DNA of 64,000 nt from the NCBI RefSeq assembly GCF_002934365.1, contig NZ_PTIY01000006.1:62001-126000 (forward strand), in the 5' to 3' direction. The stretch is from Methylobacter tundripaludum (GTDB lineage Bacteria; Pseudomonadota; Gammaproteobacteria; Methylococcales; Methylomonadaceae). The notes below the pieces were generated by a model. That model did not search any database and had not been told where the DNA came from. It was given only the letters and a program-made list of their open reading frames with translations. Of this stretch, positions 37,265-45,685 are shown piece by piece. Both the position numbers and the translations under genes were made by a program. Each line of letters starts with the position of its first letter. Within the stretch, counting starts at the first letter, position 1.

Positions 37265-37503
37265 ATGTCCACGATTACTTTTGACACACACAAATTTATA
37301 CGCAAATTGCGAGATGCAGGTTTTGAATAACAACAGGCCGAGGGCGGTAGCGGATGCTTTTCAGGAAGCCCAGTCGGAATCGCTCCCTGTTACTCGCGAC
37401 TACCTTGATTCAAGATTATTTGAACTTGAAAATGGTTAAGTGGAGCATTGGCTTAGCTCTGGGACAGATGGCTGTAATAACTGCACTGGTTAAGTTGTTA
37501 TGA
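37265..37503 (+). pseudogene. Broken DUF1640-like coiled-coil membrane protein
   Basis: ATG at 37265 gives MSTITFDTHKFIRKLRDAGFE, then TAA where the family has a Glu codon (GAA). After a frameshift come AVADAFQEAQSE and RDYLDSRLFELENG, another stop, and finally KWSIGLALGQMAVITALVKLL ending in TGA. These are the N-terminus, part of the coiled coil and the C-terminal membrane anchor of small DUF1640/CCDC90-like proteins. The coiled coil is shortened. Confidence 0.78.
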
Positions 37504-37742
37504 ATGTTTTGCGCTTGCTTTCGATGGTGTCATCAAATCGCCACCGTCATTAAGCCCTTGGTTTTTGTCGGCAAGCTTTGCATTGAATAGTGAGATCAAA
37601 AAGAATATTTATAGCCATTGCAGTAAGCCCTTGCAGTGAATACAACATACCGTGTTTGCAGTCACTTTAAATAATGCGGTTACTGACAGCGTTACTGCTA
37701 AAAGTGCTGATTGTTGTATGTTACTGCATTTCACTGGACAAT
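37504..37742. other. Spacer with imperfect inverted repeats beside tRNA-Cys
   Basis: No gene. GCAGTGAATACAACATAC (near 37636) and GTATGTTACTGCATTTCACTG (near 37715) form imperfect inverted repeats around about 60 bp. The location next to tRNA genes and pseudogenes suggests an old mobile-element edge, but no integrase is present. Confidence 0.4.
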
Positions 37743-37776
37743 AAAAAACCCGCTAAGCCTTATGGCTTGCAGGTTT
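37743..37776 (-). terminator. Terminator after tRNA-Cys
   Basis: Minus strand: AAACCTGCAAGCC-ATAA-GGCTTAGCGGGTTTTTT. It is very similar to the terminator after tmRNA (58414-58447). Confidence 0.88.
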
Positions 37777-37809
37777 ATGAGCTTCTTTGAATCTGTATGA
37801 ACTTTTTAA

Positions 37810-37883
37810 TGGAGGCTGCGGGCGGAATCGAACCGCCGTAGATGGCTTTGCAGGCCACTGCATAACCATTTTGCTACGCAGCC
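37810..37883 (-). tRNA. tRNA-Cys (GCA)
   Basis: Minus strand begins GGCTGCGTAGC, has anticodon GCA in CTGCAAA, T-loop GGTTCGATTCC and ends GCAGCC-T-CCA, with U73 as expected for tRNA-Cys and an encoded CCA. A cloverleaf forms. The cysS gene end lies at 63900-64000. Confidence 0.96.
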
Positions 37884-37896
37884 GTAAAAGTTAAAT

Positions 37897-37926
37897 AAAA
37901 AAGCCGCGATAGTTCGCGGCTTTTTT
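37897..37926 (-). terminator. Hairpin terminator between tRNA-Gly and tRNA-Cys
   Basis: AAAAAAGCCGCGA and TCGCGGCTTTTTT around TAGT: symmetric, so it can work on both strands. It lies between two tRNA genes of the same strand, so tRNA-Cys may need its own promoter or processing rescue. Confidence 0.8.
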
Positions 37927-37935
37927 GAAATTAAT

Positions 37936-38010
37936 TGGAGCGGGAAACGAGATTCGAACTCGCGACCCCAACCTTGGCAAGGTTGTGCTCTACCACTGAG
38001 CTATTCCCGC
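37936..38010 (-). tRNA. tRNA-Gly (GCC)
   Basis: Minus strand begins GCGGGAATAGCTCAGT, has anticodon GCC in TTGCCAA, T-loop GTTCGAATC and ends TCCCGC-T-CCA with an encoded CCA. A normal cloverleaf. Confidence 0.96.
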
Positions 38011-38059
38011 GCTTCAATTTATTTGGCCATTATAGGCTTTTTTTAAGCCTTGTCAACTT

Positions 38060-38551
38060 TTATTGAACATCAATTGACAAAACCCAGCCTGAACTACCTT
38101 TACATTCGCCATCTTCAACCTGAACTTTAGCAAATGCATTTTTCTTCCCTGCAAAGTCCTGGAATTCCATAACAGTTACGGCAGTTCCCTGTGCTATACG
38201 TCTGCAAGACTCAACTTTATCTTTGCCTTTAGCGTCATCTTCACTGTCATCAAATGCCGCTATAGCTCCAGGTACTGCGACCAATTGAATAGGAGATTCA
38301 ACTTCATAAGTATTCGGGTTTTTCAAAACATAGCGCTGCCCGACCGCAAGATTCTTGGCCGTTGGTACCGGCATAACCTTTGAATCACCACCGCTCATCA
38401 TAATGATGATCAACAATAAAACTACGCCACCGACAGCGCCAAAAAAGACTTTCGGATTCTTTTCCTTTAAATCCATCATTACTGAAAACAGTTTACCGGC
38501 CGTTTCTTTTGCTGCATCTGCAGTCTTGTTAGCGTTTTCTTCATTACTCAT
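38060..38551 (-). CDS. Single-pass membrane protein, possible SH3-like domain
   Basis: A 163-residue protein. The N-terminal 34 residues are cytoplasmic and charged (MSNEENANKTADAAKETAGK), one membrane helix lies at about 35-53 (VFFGAVGGVVLLLIIIMM), and the rest is outside. The outer part (about 65-163) has two Cys (VESCRRIAQG, GECKGSSGWVLS) and a pattern resembling bacterial SH3 domains, ending in GWVLSIDVQ. GAGGA precedes the ATG. It is a single gene upstream of the tRNAs. Function unknown. Confidence 0.75.
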   Translation of the reverse strand: MSNEENANKTADAAKETAGKLFSVMMDLKEKNPKVFFGAVGGVVLLLIIIMMSGGDSKVMPVPTAKNLAVGQRYVLKNPNTYEVESPIQLVAVPGAIAAFDDSEDDAKGKDKVESCRRIAQGTAVTVMEFQDFAGKKNAFAKVQVEDGECKGSSGWVLSIDVQ

Positions 38552-38795
38552 TTCTTATCCTCACAATTGTAATTTTTTATTATTTTCAAGTTACTTGCTC
38601 AAGGCATGTTACCTGATCGCCCCGATAACTCATATAGGCAAACAACGAGTCAGTACCTTCAATTTTATTCAAAAATCCATTCTAAAAAGCCGACAATTCT
38701 CTATCAACAATCGGCTTGACGCACCAACTTACCACGATAAAAAAACTTTTCAAGTGCTATATGTATATAGCCCTATATTTCAATGATATGCATAG

Positions 38796-40382
38796 TCAAA
38801 TGAAATCGTAGCCTTTTTTAGGCTGTGTAGATACCGGCTCGCTCCTTTCCGCTACCCTTCTACATTCAAACTGCCAGTAGCCCAATCCGACATTCTTCCT
38901 GTCGCTCAAAGCAGCTGGAAAGTCCCCGTTATGCATAAATAGCCTAATAACATCGTTATCTTTCAGCATAAAACTATCGGTAATGATGTAGTTTTTCTCA
39001 TCTTCCAACTCTTGCTTGCTGTAAAACAGGCCTTTTTGCGGCATATTTTTTCCCGTATCATCCAATTGAACATAGGTGACGGCAATGGATTGATGGGCCA
39101 ACAATTGCATGCCGAAGTTTATTCTGCCGTTTTGCTTATCGACAACGATCTTGTTGACAATGCCTAATGAGCGCTTATGTTCGGGGCTGTCTATTTTTCT
39201 AAAACTGACCAGGCTCCCCACCGACAAAACGCCCGTTTGTTTAAATACGCCGGACAATAATCGGTCAGACGCCGATTGAACGAGAAACTCCAGATCTTTT
39301 TCGCCTGTGGACTCCAACGCACTTTGCAACTCATGGGTTGACTCCAAGCCTATGGCGATATAACGATCCGACCTGTCGCTAAAAAAGGGCACGCCTTGCA
39401 AATCAATTCCCAGCCATCTTTGTTCGAGATAATCGAGCAATTCCGCCGAGGGTTTTCCGGTGTCATTTTTCAACCCATGCATCGAGCTAAACCTGGCATC
39501 CGCCGCATTAATCAATTTTTCTTTCTGCTTGAGGGCCTTGAACAATTTGGAAAAATCCAGATACAGCGCGGCCGAATCGTTTTTGGTGCTCGCTTCAAAC
39601 TGGTAATGCGGCGCTTTATCCTCGTCGGTTAAGACCACACACTGTATTTGCTGCCCGTTCACCGGTTCTTTTTTTAAACTGACCAAAGAACCTATCGTTT
39701 CTATAAAGCTATAAACCAGCAAAAGTTCCTTCTGCATTAATCCGGTCGGATCAGCGAGACTGAGCAACAGGATCTGTAGATAACACTGCTCGGGGCTACT
39801 GGCTTTGCTGGACTGGCTGGCGTCATTGCCAACCTTGGCCGAGCTGTTTTTTATGGTCACGCTCAGGTTGTAAAGCGAATGCAAGTCTATCCATACCCAA
39901 TCAGGTATCGGCATACCCATAATGAAATGGCTGACAATAATACTGCCCAGCCCTCTAATGCAGCGCTGCACCGCTAATGCCGCATTTTTCCCTTGAAACC
40001 AGCCGACATTGCGCCTGGTCAGTTCCTTAAGCGCTATCCAATAGCCGATAGTGAATTCCTTTTCAATTGAAACCAATACATTCAAAATTTTCTTGTCATT
40101 ATCTTCTTTGGGAAATCCCGCTTTAATCAACCTGGAGCGAAGATAATCTTCAATGACGTGAACGCTGGGGCTTAAACGCTCCAGCGCATCCAGTCTTAAC
40201 GAGACGGTCATTTGAATGGCATTGAAATCGACAAGAAAATCGTGAAGCAAGCGCGTAGCCAAGCCGGGATTAGCCGTAGGCAATTCGTCAATCCAATGTT
40301 GCAGCGCCTTGGCTTCAAATTCCTTTAAGCGGTGGGAATTATTCTGTTGCGTTGGAATAACAAGAAAAAAAGAGTTCTTCAC
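38796..40382 (-). CDS. Large cytoplasmic protein of unknown function
   Basis: A 528-residue soluble protein, mostly helical, with no motif I can name with confidence. The C-terminal 150 residues (VGSLVSFRKIDSPEHKRSLGIVNKIVVDKQNGRINFGMQLLA) look beta-rich and resemble a PilZ-like domain region: an RK pair and an FGMQLL strand, though the full RxxxR and (D/N)xSxxG motifs are not seen. Similar multi-domain proteins with C-terminal PilZ exist in other proteobacteria; a c-di-GMP effector is therefore possible in this setting but unproven. The start appears to be GTG at 40382. Confidence 0.72.
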   Translation of the reverse strand: MKNSFFLVIPTQQNNSHRLKEFEAKALQHWIDELPTANPGLATRLLHDFLVDFNAIQMTVSLRLDALERLSPSVHVIEDYLRSRLIKAGFPKEDNDKKILNVLVSIEKEFTIGYWIALKELTRRNVGWFQGKNAALAVQRCIRGLGSIIVSHFIMGMPIPDWVWIDLHSLYNLSVTIKNSSAKVGNDASQSSKASSPEQCYLQILLLSLADPTGLMQKELLLVYSFIETIGSLVSLKKEPVNGQQIQCVVLTDEDKAPHYQFEASTKNDSAALYLDFSKLFKALKQKEKLINAADARFSSMHGLKNDTGKPSAELLDYLEQRWLGIDLQGVPFFSDRSDRYIAIGLESTHELQSALESTGEKDLEFLVQSASDRLLSGVFKQTGVLSVGSLVSFRKIDSPEHKRSLGIVNKIVVDKQNGRINFGMQLLAHQSIAVTYVQLDDTGKNMPQKGLFYSKQELEDEKNYIITDSFMLKDNDVIRLFMHNGDFPAALSDRKNVGLGYWQFECRRVAERSEPVSTQPKKGYDFI

Positions 40383-40419
40383 ATGTTCACCGAAGTTATT
40401 TTAATGCTGTCCAGCGGCA

Positions 40420-41223
40420 TCACGCCCCGCCTTTTCTCGTCATCATCCCTTTTGACGGGTTATAGCCAACAATCGCCGCCGCCATGAATACGATAAAAGC
40501 AACCAAGGTATAAATAAACGCGTGACTGTTAAACTGGCCGTACAGCGCGAAGCGGATCAATTCGACAGCTTGGGAAAACGGGTTGTATTGCGCCAGATTA
40601 TGCAGCAGCGCGCTGGACTCTTTGATTTTCCATAAAGGATATAATGCGGTTGACATAAAAAACATCGGAAAAATAACAAAGTTCATCACCCCGGCAAAAT
40701 TTTCCAGTTGTTTTATAAAAGACGACAACAACAAGCCCAGAGCGCCGAGCATTAATCCCGACAGCAACAGTGCCGGCAATATCCACAAATAGCCCTGCCA
40801 CGGCGCCTGAATGTCATAAAACCACGCAATCGCTAAAAACACGTAGACTTGCAAAACGGATACGCCGGTCCCGGCCAGCAACTTGCTGAGCAATAAAAAC
40901 CAGCGCGGCAACGGGCAAACCATCAAGATCCGCATACTGCCCATTTCCCGGTCGTAAACCATCGACAACGAGCTCTGCATGCCGTTAAACAGCTGGATCA
41001 TGCCGATCAGGCCGGGGGTGATATAAACCTCGTAAAGAATATAGGTCTCGTAAGGCGGGGTGATCGCAAGCCCTAGTGCGGCCCTGAATCCGGCCGCAAA
41101 CACAAACAACCAGACCAAAGGCCTGACCAGGGCGGAAATAAATCGCTCGCGCTGGGTCACAAAACGCCATAATTCACGCCAGATAATGCCCCACATGGCG
41201 CGCCAGTAATGTAGTAACTTCAC
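40420..41223 (-). CDS. PQQ-associated ABC transporter permease (ABC-2 type)
   Basis: A 267-residue membrane protein with about six helices of the ABC-2 family (FISALVRPLVWLFVFAAGFR, MGSMRILMVCPLPRW). It is the last gene of a four-gene set (binding protein, beta-propeller, ATPase, permease) that accompanies PQQ-dependent alcohol dehydrogenases. It starts with GTG at 41223, overlapping the ATPase stop. Substrate unknown; because ABC-2 permeases mostly export, the system may export or protect rather than import. Confidence 0.9.
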   Translation of the reverse strand: MKLLHYWRAMWGIIWRELWRFVTQRERFISALVRPLVWLFVFAAGFRAALGLAITPPYETYILYEVYITPGLIGMIQLFNGMQSSLSMVYDREMGSMRILMVCPLPRWFLLLSKLLAGTGVSVLQVYVFLAIAWFYDIQAPWQGYLWILPALLLSGLMLGALGLLLSSFIKQLENFAGVMNFVIFPMFFMSTALYPLWKIKESSALLHNLAQYNPFSQAVELIRFALYGQFNSHAFIYTLVAFIVFMAAAIVGYNPSKGMMTRKGGA

Positions 41224-41960
41224 ACCTGCTCTCCCTGGGTCAAGCTATAAAAAGCATCTTTAATCGTTAGGGTGTTGGTTATTTTAAGCACGTCGTCAAC
41301 CGTTCCATTGGCTTTAACCTGCCCTTTATGCAATACGATTAAATGATCGTCAGGATAAATTTCGTCAATCAAATGGCTCGCCCATAAAACCGCCAAATTT
41401 TCTTCGGCGGCTAATTGATGCACATATTCGACGATAGCCAGCCGGCTGGGCACATCCAAACCGACGGTGGGTTCATCCAGCAGCAGCACCGACGGCTTGT
41501 GCAACAAGGCGCGGGCAATCTCCACGCGCCGCCTGTGCCCGCCATTGAGCTGGCGCGCCCTCTCAAAGCGCCGGTCGTACATATTCAAGCGCTCCAGCTC
41601 CTGCTGAATCCTTTGCTCGGCCTGTTTCCGCCCCATGCCGTGCAACGAGGTGTGATAGCGCAGGTTTTGCATGACCGACAAATCCATATCCAGGGTAGTC
41701 TGCTGAAACACCACGCCCAGCTTTGCCAACGCGGGCAGCGTTTGCCGCTTAATATCGAAACCGCACAACTCGATGCGCCCGTCTCGGGTGTCGTACAACC
41801 GGGTAATCAGGGAAAATAACGTGCTCTTCCCTGCCCCGTTAGGCCCCAACAAAACCGTGCATTCGCCCGGCTGGATCTTGAAATTGACTTGGGACAGTGC
41901 TTTTTTGTCGCCGTAAGAAAAACTTAAATCTTCGACGGACAGCGCTATGGATGAGTTCAT
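41220..41960 (-). CDS. PQQ-associated ABC transporter ATPase
   Basis: About 246 residues from the ATG at 41960, which forms an ATGA overlap with the stop of the beta-propeller gene; an upstream start at 41981 would intrude into that gene. Walker A GPNGAGKST, signature LNGGHRRRVEIARAL (LSGGQ variant), Walker B VLLLDEP and a switch His (ASH) are present. It resembles drug- or NatA-type ATPases. It pairs with the ABC-2 permease downstream (overlap of 4 bp). Confidence 0.93.
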   Translation of the reverse strand: MNSSIALSVEDLSFSYGDKKALSQVNFKIQPGECTVLLGPNGAGKSTLFSLITRLYDTRDGRIELCGFDIKRQTLPALAKLGVVFQQTTLDMDLSVMQNLRYHTSLHGMGRKQAEQRIQQELERLNMYDRRFERARQLNGGHRRRVEIARALLHKPSVLLLDEPTVGLDVPSRLAIVEYVHQLAAEENLAVLWASHLIDEIYPDDHLIVLHKGQVKANGTVDDVLKITNTLTIKDAFYSLTQGEQV

Positions 41961-42934
41961 GGCTTGACTGCGACTCCCCACGGGTAAGTACCCACGCCAA
42001 TCGATTTGGTCACCGTCTGAGCCTCGAGATCGATCAGCGAAATATCGTTGCTGGCGCCGTTAGTGGTATAAAGCCGTTTTTGATCCGGCGAGAACGCCAG
42101 ATTCCAGACCCGCTGCCCAACCAGCAGGTATTTTTCCACTTCAAAGGTCTGCGCGTTAATCACCGCCACACGATTTGCGGGTCCCAACGCCACATAACCG
42201 CGTTTTCTGTCCTTATCGATCACCACGCCTACCGGCTGGATTTTATCGGGCGTCACGCCTTGCACATCAAACTTGATGCTTTTGACGATCTGTTTGGTTT
42301 TAACGTCCAGAATCATCAAGGTTCCGGCCATTTCCGAAGTGACCCACAACTGCTGGCTGTCGGCAGTAAAACTCAGTGCGCGGGGGCGCGGATCAACCAG
42401 CGTGTTCTCGACGATCGCATTGGTTTTGGTATCGATCCAATGCACCATATTGGTTGTTTCGGAAGCGCTGGCTACCCAAAGATTATCGGGGCTCACAGTG
42501 ATGCCCTCCGGCTCCACGCCGACCTTAATCTGTTTGACGGCTTTTTTATGTTTAATGTCGATCACCGTTACCTGGCTGTCATCTTCATTGGACACATACA
42601 GCCGGTCGCCCGCCGGGTTTAACGCGAAAGTCTCGGGGTCTTCGCCGGACGGCAACTTTCCGGTTTCCTTCAGCGTCTCGGTATCGATGATTTTGATGGT
42701 GTTGTCATCGCTGGTCGCCACATACAAAAACTTATTATCCGGGCTGATCGCTATGCCTCTGGGGCGCTGGCCGATTTCTACCGTTTTGACTAATTTACCG
42801 GCGACAGGATCGACTACCGCCAGCGCATTATCTTTTTCCAGCGTAACGAACACCGTTTCAGCCTGCGCCGTTCCGGTCAGCGCAACGGTCAAAAACAGCC
42901 CTAAAACATTTTTCTTCATCATCATTTGCTCCAT
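41957..42934 (-). CDS. PQQ-associated periplasmic beta-propeller (YVTN repeats)
   Basis: A 325-residue protein with a signal peptide (LGLFLTVALTGTAQA) and seven YVTN-type blades (repeats such as RGIAISPDNKFLYVATSDDNTIKIIDTET). It belongs to the beta-propeller that always travels with the PQQ-dependent alcohol ABC system. It probably acts in the periplasm together with the substrate-binding protein. The start overlaps the stop of the binding-protein gene by 13 bp and its own stop overlaps the ATPase start. Confidence 0.93.
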   Translation of the reverse strand: MEQMMMKKNVLGLFLTVALTGTAQAETVFVTLEKDNALAVVDPVAGKLVKTVEIGQRPRGIAISPDNKFLYVATSDDNTIKIIDTETLKETGKLPSGEDPETFALNPAGDRLYVSNEDDSQVTVIDIKHKKAVKQIKVGVEPEGITVSPDNLWVASASETTNMVHWIDTKTNAIVENTLVDPRPRALSFTADSQQLWVTSEMAGTLMILDVKTKQIVKSIKFDVQGVTPDKIQPVGVVIDKDRKRGYVALGPANRVAVINAQTFEVEKYLLVGQRVWNLAFSPDQKRLYTTNGASNDISLIDLEAQTVTKSIGVGTYPWGVAVKP

Positions 42935-44118
42935 TTACAGGTTGACTCAGGTTGATCATAACCCAGGGTATCGAGTTCGGTTTTTGGGTGCAAAAAACCA
43001 TCAATCGGCGCGACCGCAACCAGCGATCTCGGCGCCGCCAGCAAAACAGGCTGCCGCAACTGCCCGTCCCAGGACCGGAACGACAAAGGATTGCCCTTAT
43101 AACCCTGCAACGCAAACGCATCGCTGAATATATAATCCTTCAGCAGTTTTATGTCGTTGGACTTGGTGCGGGTGGCCGCTTCGCCGATGGCCCTGACCGC
43201 CAGATAAGCGCCATAATCCTGCTCCTCCATCCAGCGTCCTGCCTGGTCTTTAAAGCGGTTTTGAATCTGCACCGCGCCCCATTGTTCGTGGGTTCGATGC
43301 CATGCCGTTGCAACCAGTCCCTGCGTACCGATCACCGGTCTTGCACTCCAGGTTCTGTATTCAAGGTATTCGCCGAATTGGCCTTGCTCGTCGGCAACGA
43401 CCAGCACATCGTAATCGTCCACCTGGGTAAACACCGCCACATCGGATTGCGCCGTGCGCCGCGCATCGTAAGTGTGCTCCCAGGCTTTTTCCTCGACTAT
43501 TTTCATGCCGAAGCGTTTAGCCGCCCGCCTGATCGCATCGGCAAATAAACGGTCTTCATCGGTAGCGCCTACGACCAGAAACCACTTGTTCCAGCGTTTT
43601 TTCATCATGTATTGCGCCAGCGCATCGGCCCGCATCGCCCGGCTGGGTAAAAGATGCAAAACGTTATTGCGGCATTGCTCATTGCGTAGCGCATCATCGA
43701 TCGTCGCCGCGTCGAATAACAACTTTTGTTTTGCGGCGGGTAAATCGGCGATTTTATTGGTAAGTTCGGCAGGCAAGTTAACAACGACATAGGGATATTG
43801 ATCGTCAATCTCCTTATTAAAAGCATCGACAACATTACCATCCAACGGCACGATGAATTTTTTCAGCACAAACTGCTGCCCGGTAAACTGCCCGGTCGTA
43901 TTATTGTCGGCAACCGCCAGTTCCGACCCCAGCACGCCCTTGTTCGGGATAAAAGCATCGAGGTTGGACAGCGGCGGAGGAACTTTCCGCTCTTGCGTCA
44001 AATAAGCAATATTGATCGTCTGCTTGGCTTCTGCATAAACAAGACCAGAGCTAAATAGATGAATAATAAATAAAAATTTAACAGTTACCTGGAAAAACAA
44101 GTTAATTGGTCGCATCAT
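42922..44118 (-). CDS. PQQ-associated ABC substrate-binding protein
   Basis: A 398-residue periplasmic protein of the Leu/Ile/Val-binding fold (LNLP start: INIAYLTQERKVPPP; GSELAVADNNTTGQFTGQQFVL). A signal peptide ends near LVYAEAKQ. Members of this group are found only next to PQQ-dependent dehydrogenase genes. It is the first gene of the operon. A paired binding protein and ABC-2 permease is unusual, since ABC-2 systems normally lack binding proteins. The promoter lies in 44119-44437. Confidence 0.92.
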   Translation of the reverse strand: MMRPINLFFQVTVKFLFIIHLFSSGLVYAEAKQTINIAYLTQERKVPPPLSNLDAFIPNKGVLGSELAVADNNTTGQFTGQQFVLKKFIVPLDGNVVDAFNKEIDDQYPYVVVNLPAELTNKIADLPAAKQKLLFDAATIDDALRNEQCRNNVLHLLPSRAMRADALAQYMMKKRWNKWFLVVGATDEDRLFADAIRRAAKRFGMKIVEEKAWEHTYDARRTAQSDVAVFTQVDDYDVLVVADEQGQFGEYLEYRTWSARPVIGTQGLVATAWHRTHEQWGAVQIQNRFKDQAGRWMEEQDYGAYLAVRAIGEAATRTKSNDIKLLKDYIFSDAFALQGYKGNPLSFRSWDGQLRQPVLLAAPRSLVAVAPIDGFLHPKTELDTLGYDQPESTCKWSK

Positions 44119-44342
44119 TTTCTAACGGAAATAAAACATACAGGCGCTAATTTTAACGTATTCATTAACTTTGTTTCGTTTTTCGATGGAGTTCACTAAA
44201 ACCGGCAAAATAATTTGCGCCCAGGTTACCGTATTTAACTGAAAAATCATCTCGTTATGCTTAGACAAGATGCATTCCGTTGACTTGTTCAATACCCGTT
44301 ACAAATAGGACATTGACTTCGATCGACAAAGAGTTCAGCATC

Positions 44343-44374
44343 AACAAATAACCCTGACTCCAGAGTTATTTGTT
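44343..44374. promoter_or_regulatory. Perfect 10-bp inverted repeat in divergent promoter region
   Basis: AACAAATAAC at 44343-44352 and GTTATTTGTT at 44365-44374, with a 12-bp gap. It lies about 65 bp before the 44438 gene and about 225 bp before the PQQ-ABC operon. There is no T-run, so an operator is more likely than a terminator. The rest of 44119-44437 shows no gene. Confidence 0.55.
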
Positions 44375-44437
44375 AGAATGAAGATAAAACCAACGCCGTT
44401 TTTTACGGCCCTATTACTCTGTTAAGAGGACATAAAA

Positions 44438-44788
44438 ATGGACGCCAGTAAAATACAACCGCGACAAGAGACGCTCGTTAGCCCGGCAACTGCCCAGCGG
44501 ACGAAAAATGTGGACAATAACGAGCCCGCTATCGAAACCCGGCCGGACAACGGTCAGGACGACAGCCTGAAAGTCCCCAAAGAAACAATCAATCTTTCCG
44601 ACACATCGTTAAAACTATCGTCGTCTTCGCCGGTAAAAAGCAGCGACCAATCCGCGCCGATAGAAAACCAAGATCAAGCTCAACAAGCGCTCAGCCGGCT
44701 TCTCGCCGACATGCAAAGCAATCCGTCTCAGGCACATGGCGCTCACAGCAACGTTTTCTCCGGCGCTGTACAATCATTGCTAGGTTAA
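44438..44788 (+). CDS. Small disordered protein of unknown function
   Basis: A 116-residue protein, rich in Ser, Gln, Asp, Asn and Lys, with no hydrophobic segment and probably unfolded over most of its length. The C-terminal 35 residues (QDQAQQALSRLLADMQSNPSQAHGAHSNVFSGAVQSLLG) could form a helix. AGAGGA lies at a good distance before the ATG. It lies 18 bp before the MOSC gene, so they may be co-transcribed. Not recognised. Confidence 0.7.
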   Translation: MDASKIQPRQETLVSPATAQRTKNVDNNEPAIETRPDNGQDDSLKVPKETINLSDTSLKLSSSSPVKSSDQSAPIENQDQAQQALSRLLADMQSNPSQAHGAHSNVFSGAVQSLLG

Positions 44789-44806
44789 TATTACAGCTTA
44801 TCGCCA

Positions 44807-45631
44807 ATGACGCACTTTGTATTAAGCGGAATATTCGTTTATCCGGTCAAGTCATTAGCGGGCATCAGCGCAAACAGCTGGCCTGTCACTGAAAAAGGCT
44901 TTCAGCACGACAGAAAATGGATGATTATCGACAATAACCGGCAATTCCTCAGCCAGCGGAAGTTGCCGAGAATGGCTTTAATTAAAACCGCACTGACCGA
45001 TCAAAACCTGATCCTGTCCGCACCGGGCATGGAAAACCTGTCGCTTCCCCTAAACCCCGCCGATGGACACATCATTAACAGCACCATCTGGCATGACCAG
45101 TGCGACGCCCGTAGCGTTTCAACAGAAGCTGACCAATGGCTTGGCGACTTTTTAAAACGGGACTGCCGACTGGTCTACCAGCCCGACGAGGTCGTTCGGC
45201 CGGTCGATCCCGATTACGCCAATCCTGCGGACAAGGTGGCGTTTGCCGACGCATTTCCTTTCCTGATTGTTTCCGAAAACTCGCTGGCTGCGTTAAACGA
45301 TGACATGCAACTGAATTTACCGATGACCCGTTTCAGGCCCAATCTGGTTGTTTCCGGCTGCCCCGCCTACGGGGAAGACAGCTGGCGCGAGATCAGCATC
45401 GGCGCTATAGACTTCAGGCTACCCAAGCCCTGCTCCCGGTGCTCCATTCCGGCAATAGATCCTGAAACCGCGCAAATCGGTAAGGAACCGCTAATCACGC
45501 TGAACCGCACCCGGAAATGGCAAAATAATATTTATTTTGGGCAAAATGCGCTGCACAACCAATGCGGCCGCTTGACCGTCGGTGATACGGTACAGATCAA
45601 ATCCACCGGCGCAAAGCAACCGCCGATCTAG
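44807..45631 (+). CDS. MOSC-domain protein (YcbX-like)
   Basis: A 274-residue protein. Residues 1-110 are the MOSC N-terminal beta barrel (LSGIFVYPVKSLAGISANSWPVTEKGFQHDRKWMIID). Residues 125-270 are the MOSC domain with the conserved Cys in PKPCSRCSIPAID, the ligand to molybdenum cofactor sulfur. YcbX-type proteins transfer or use Mo cofactor, for example reducing N-hydroxylated bases. Length and motifs are complete. It follows the small disordered gene by 18 bp. Confidence 0.92.
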   Translation: MTHFVLSGIFVYPVKSLAGISANSWPVTEKGFQHDRKWMIIDNNRQFLSQRKLPRMALIKTALTDQNLILSAPGMENLSLPLNPADGHIINSTIWHDQCDARSVSTEADQWLGDFLKRDCRLVYQPDEVVRPVDPDYANPADKVAFADAFPFLIVSENSLAALNDDMQLNLPMTRFRPNLVVSGCPAYGEDSWREISIGAIDFRLPKPCSRCSIPAIDPETAQIGKEPLITLNRTRKWQNNIYFGQNALHNQCGRLTVGDTVQIKSTGAKQPPI

Positions 45632-45685
45632 CTTGTTTAGGCGACTCATCAATCGCCTGTCATTTAATAAATTTCCCGAACATCC

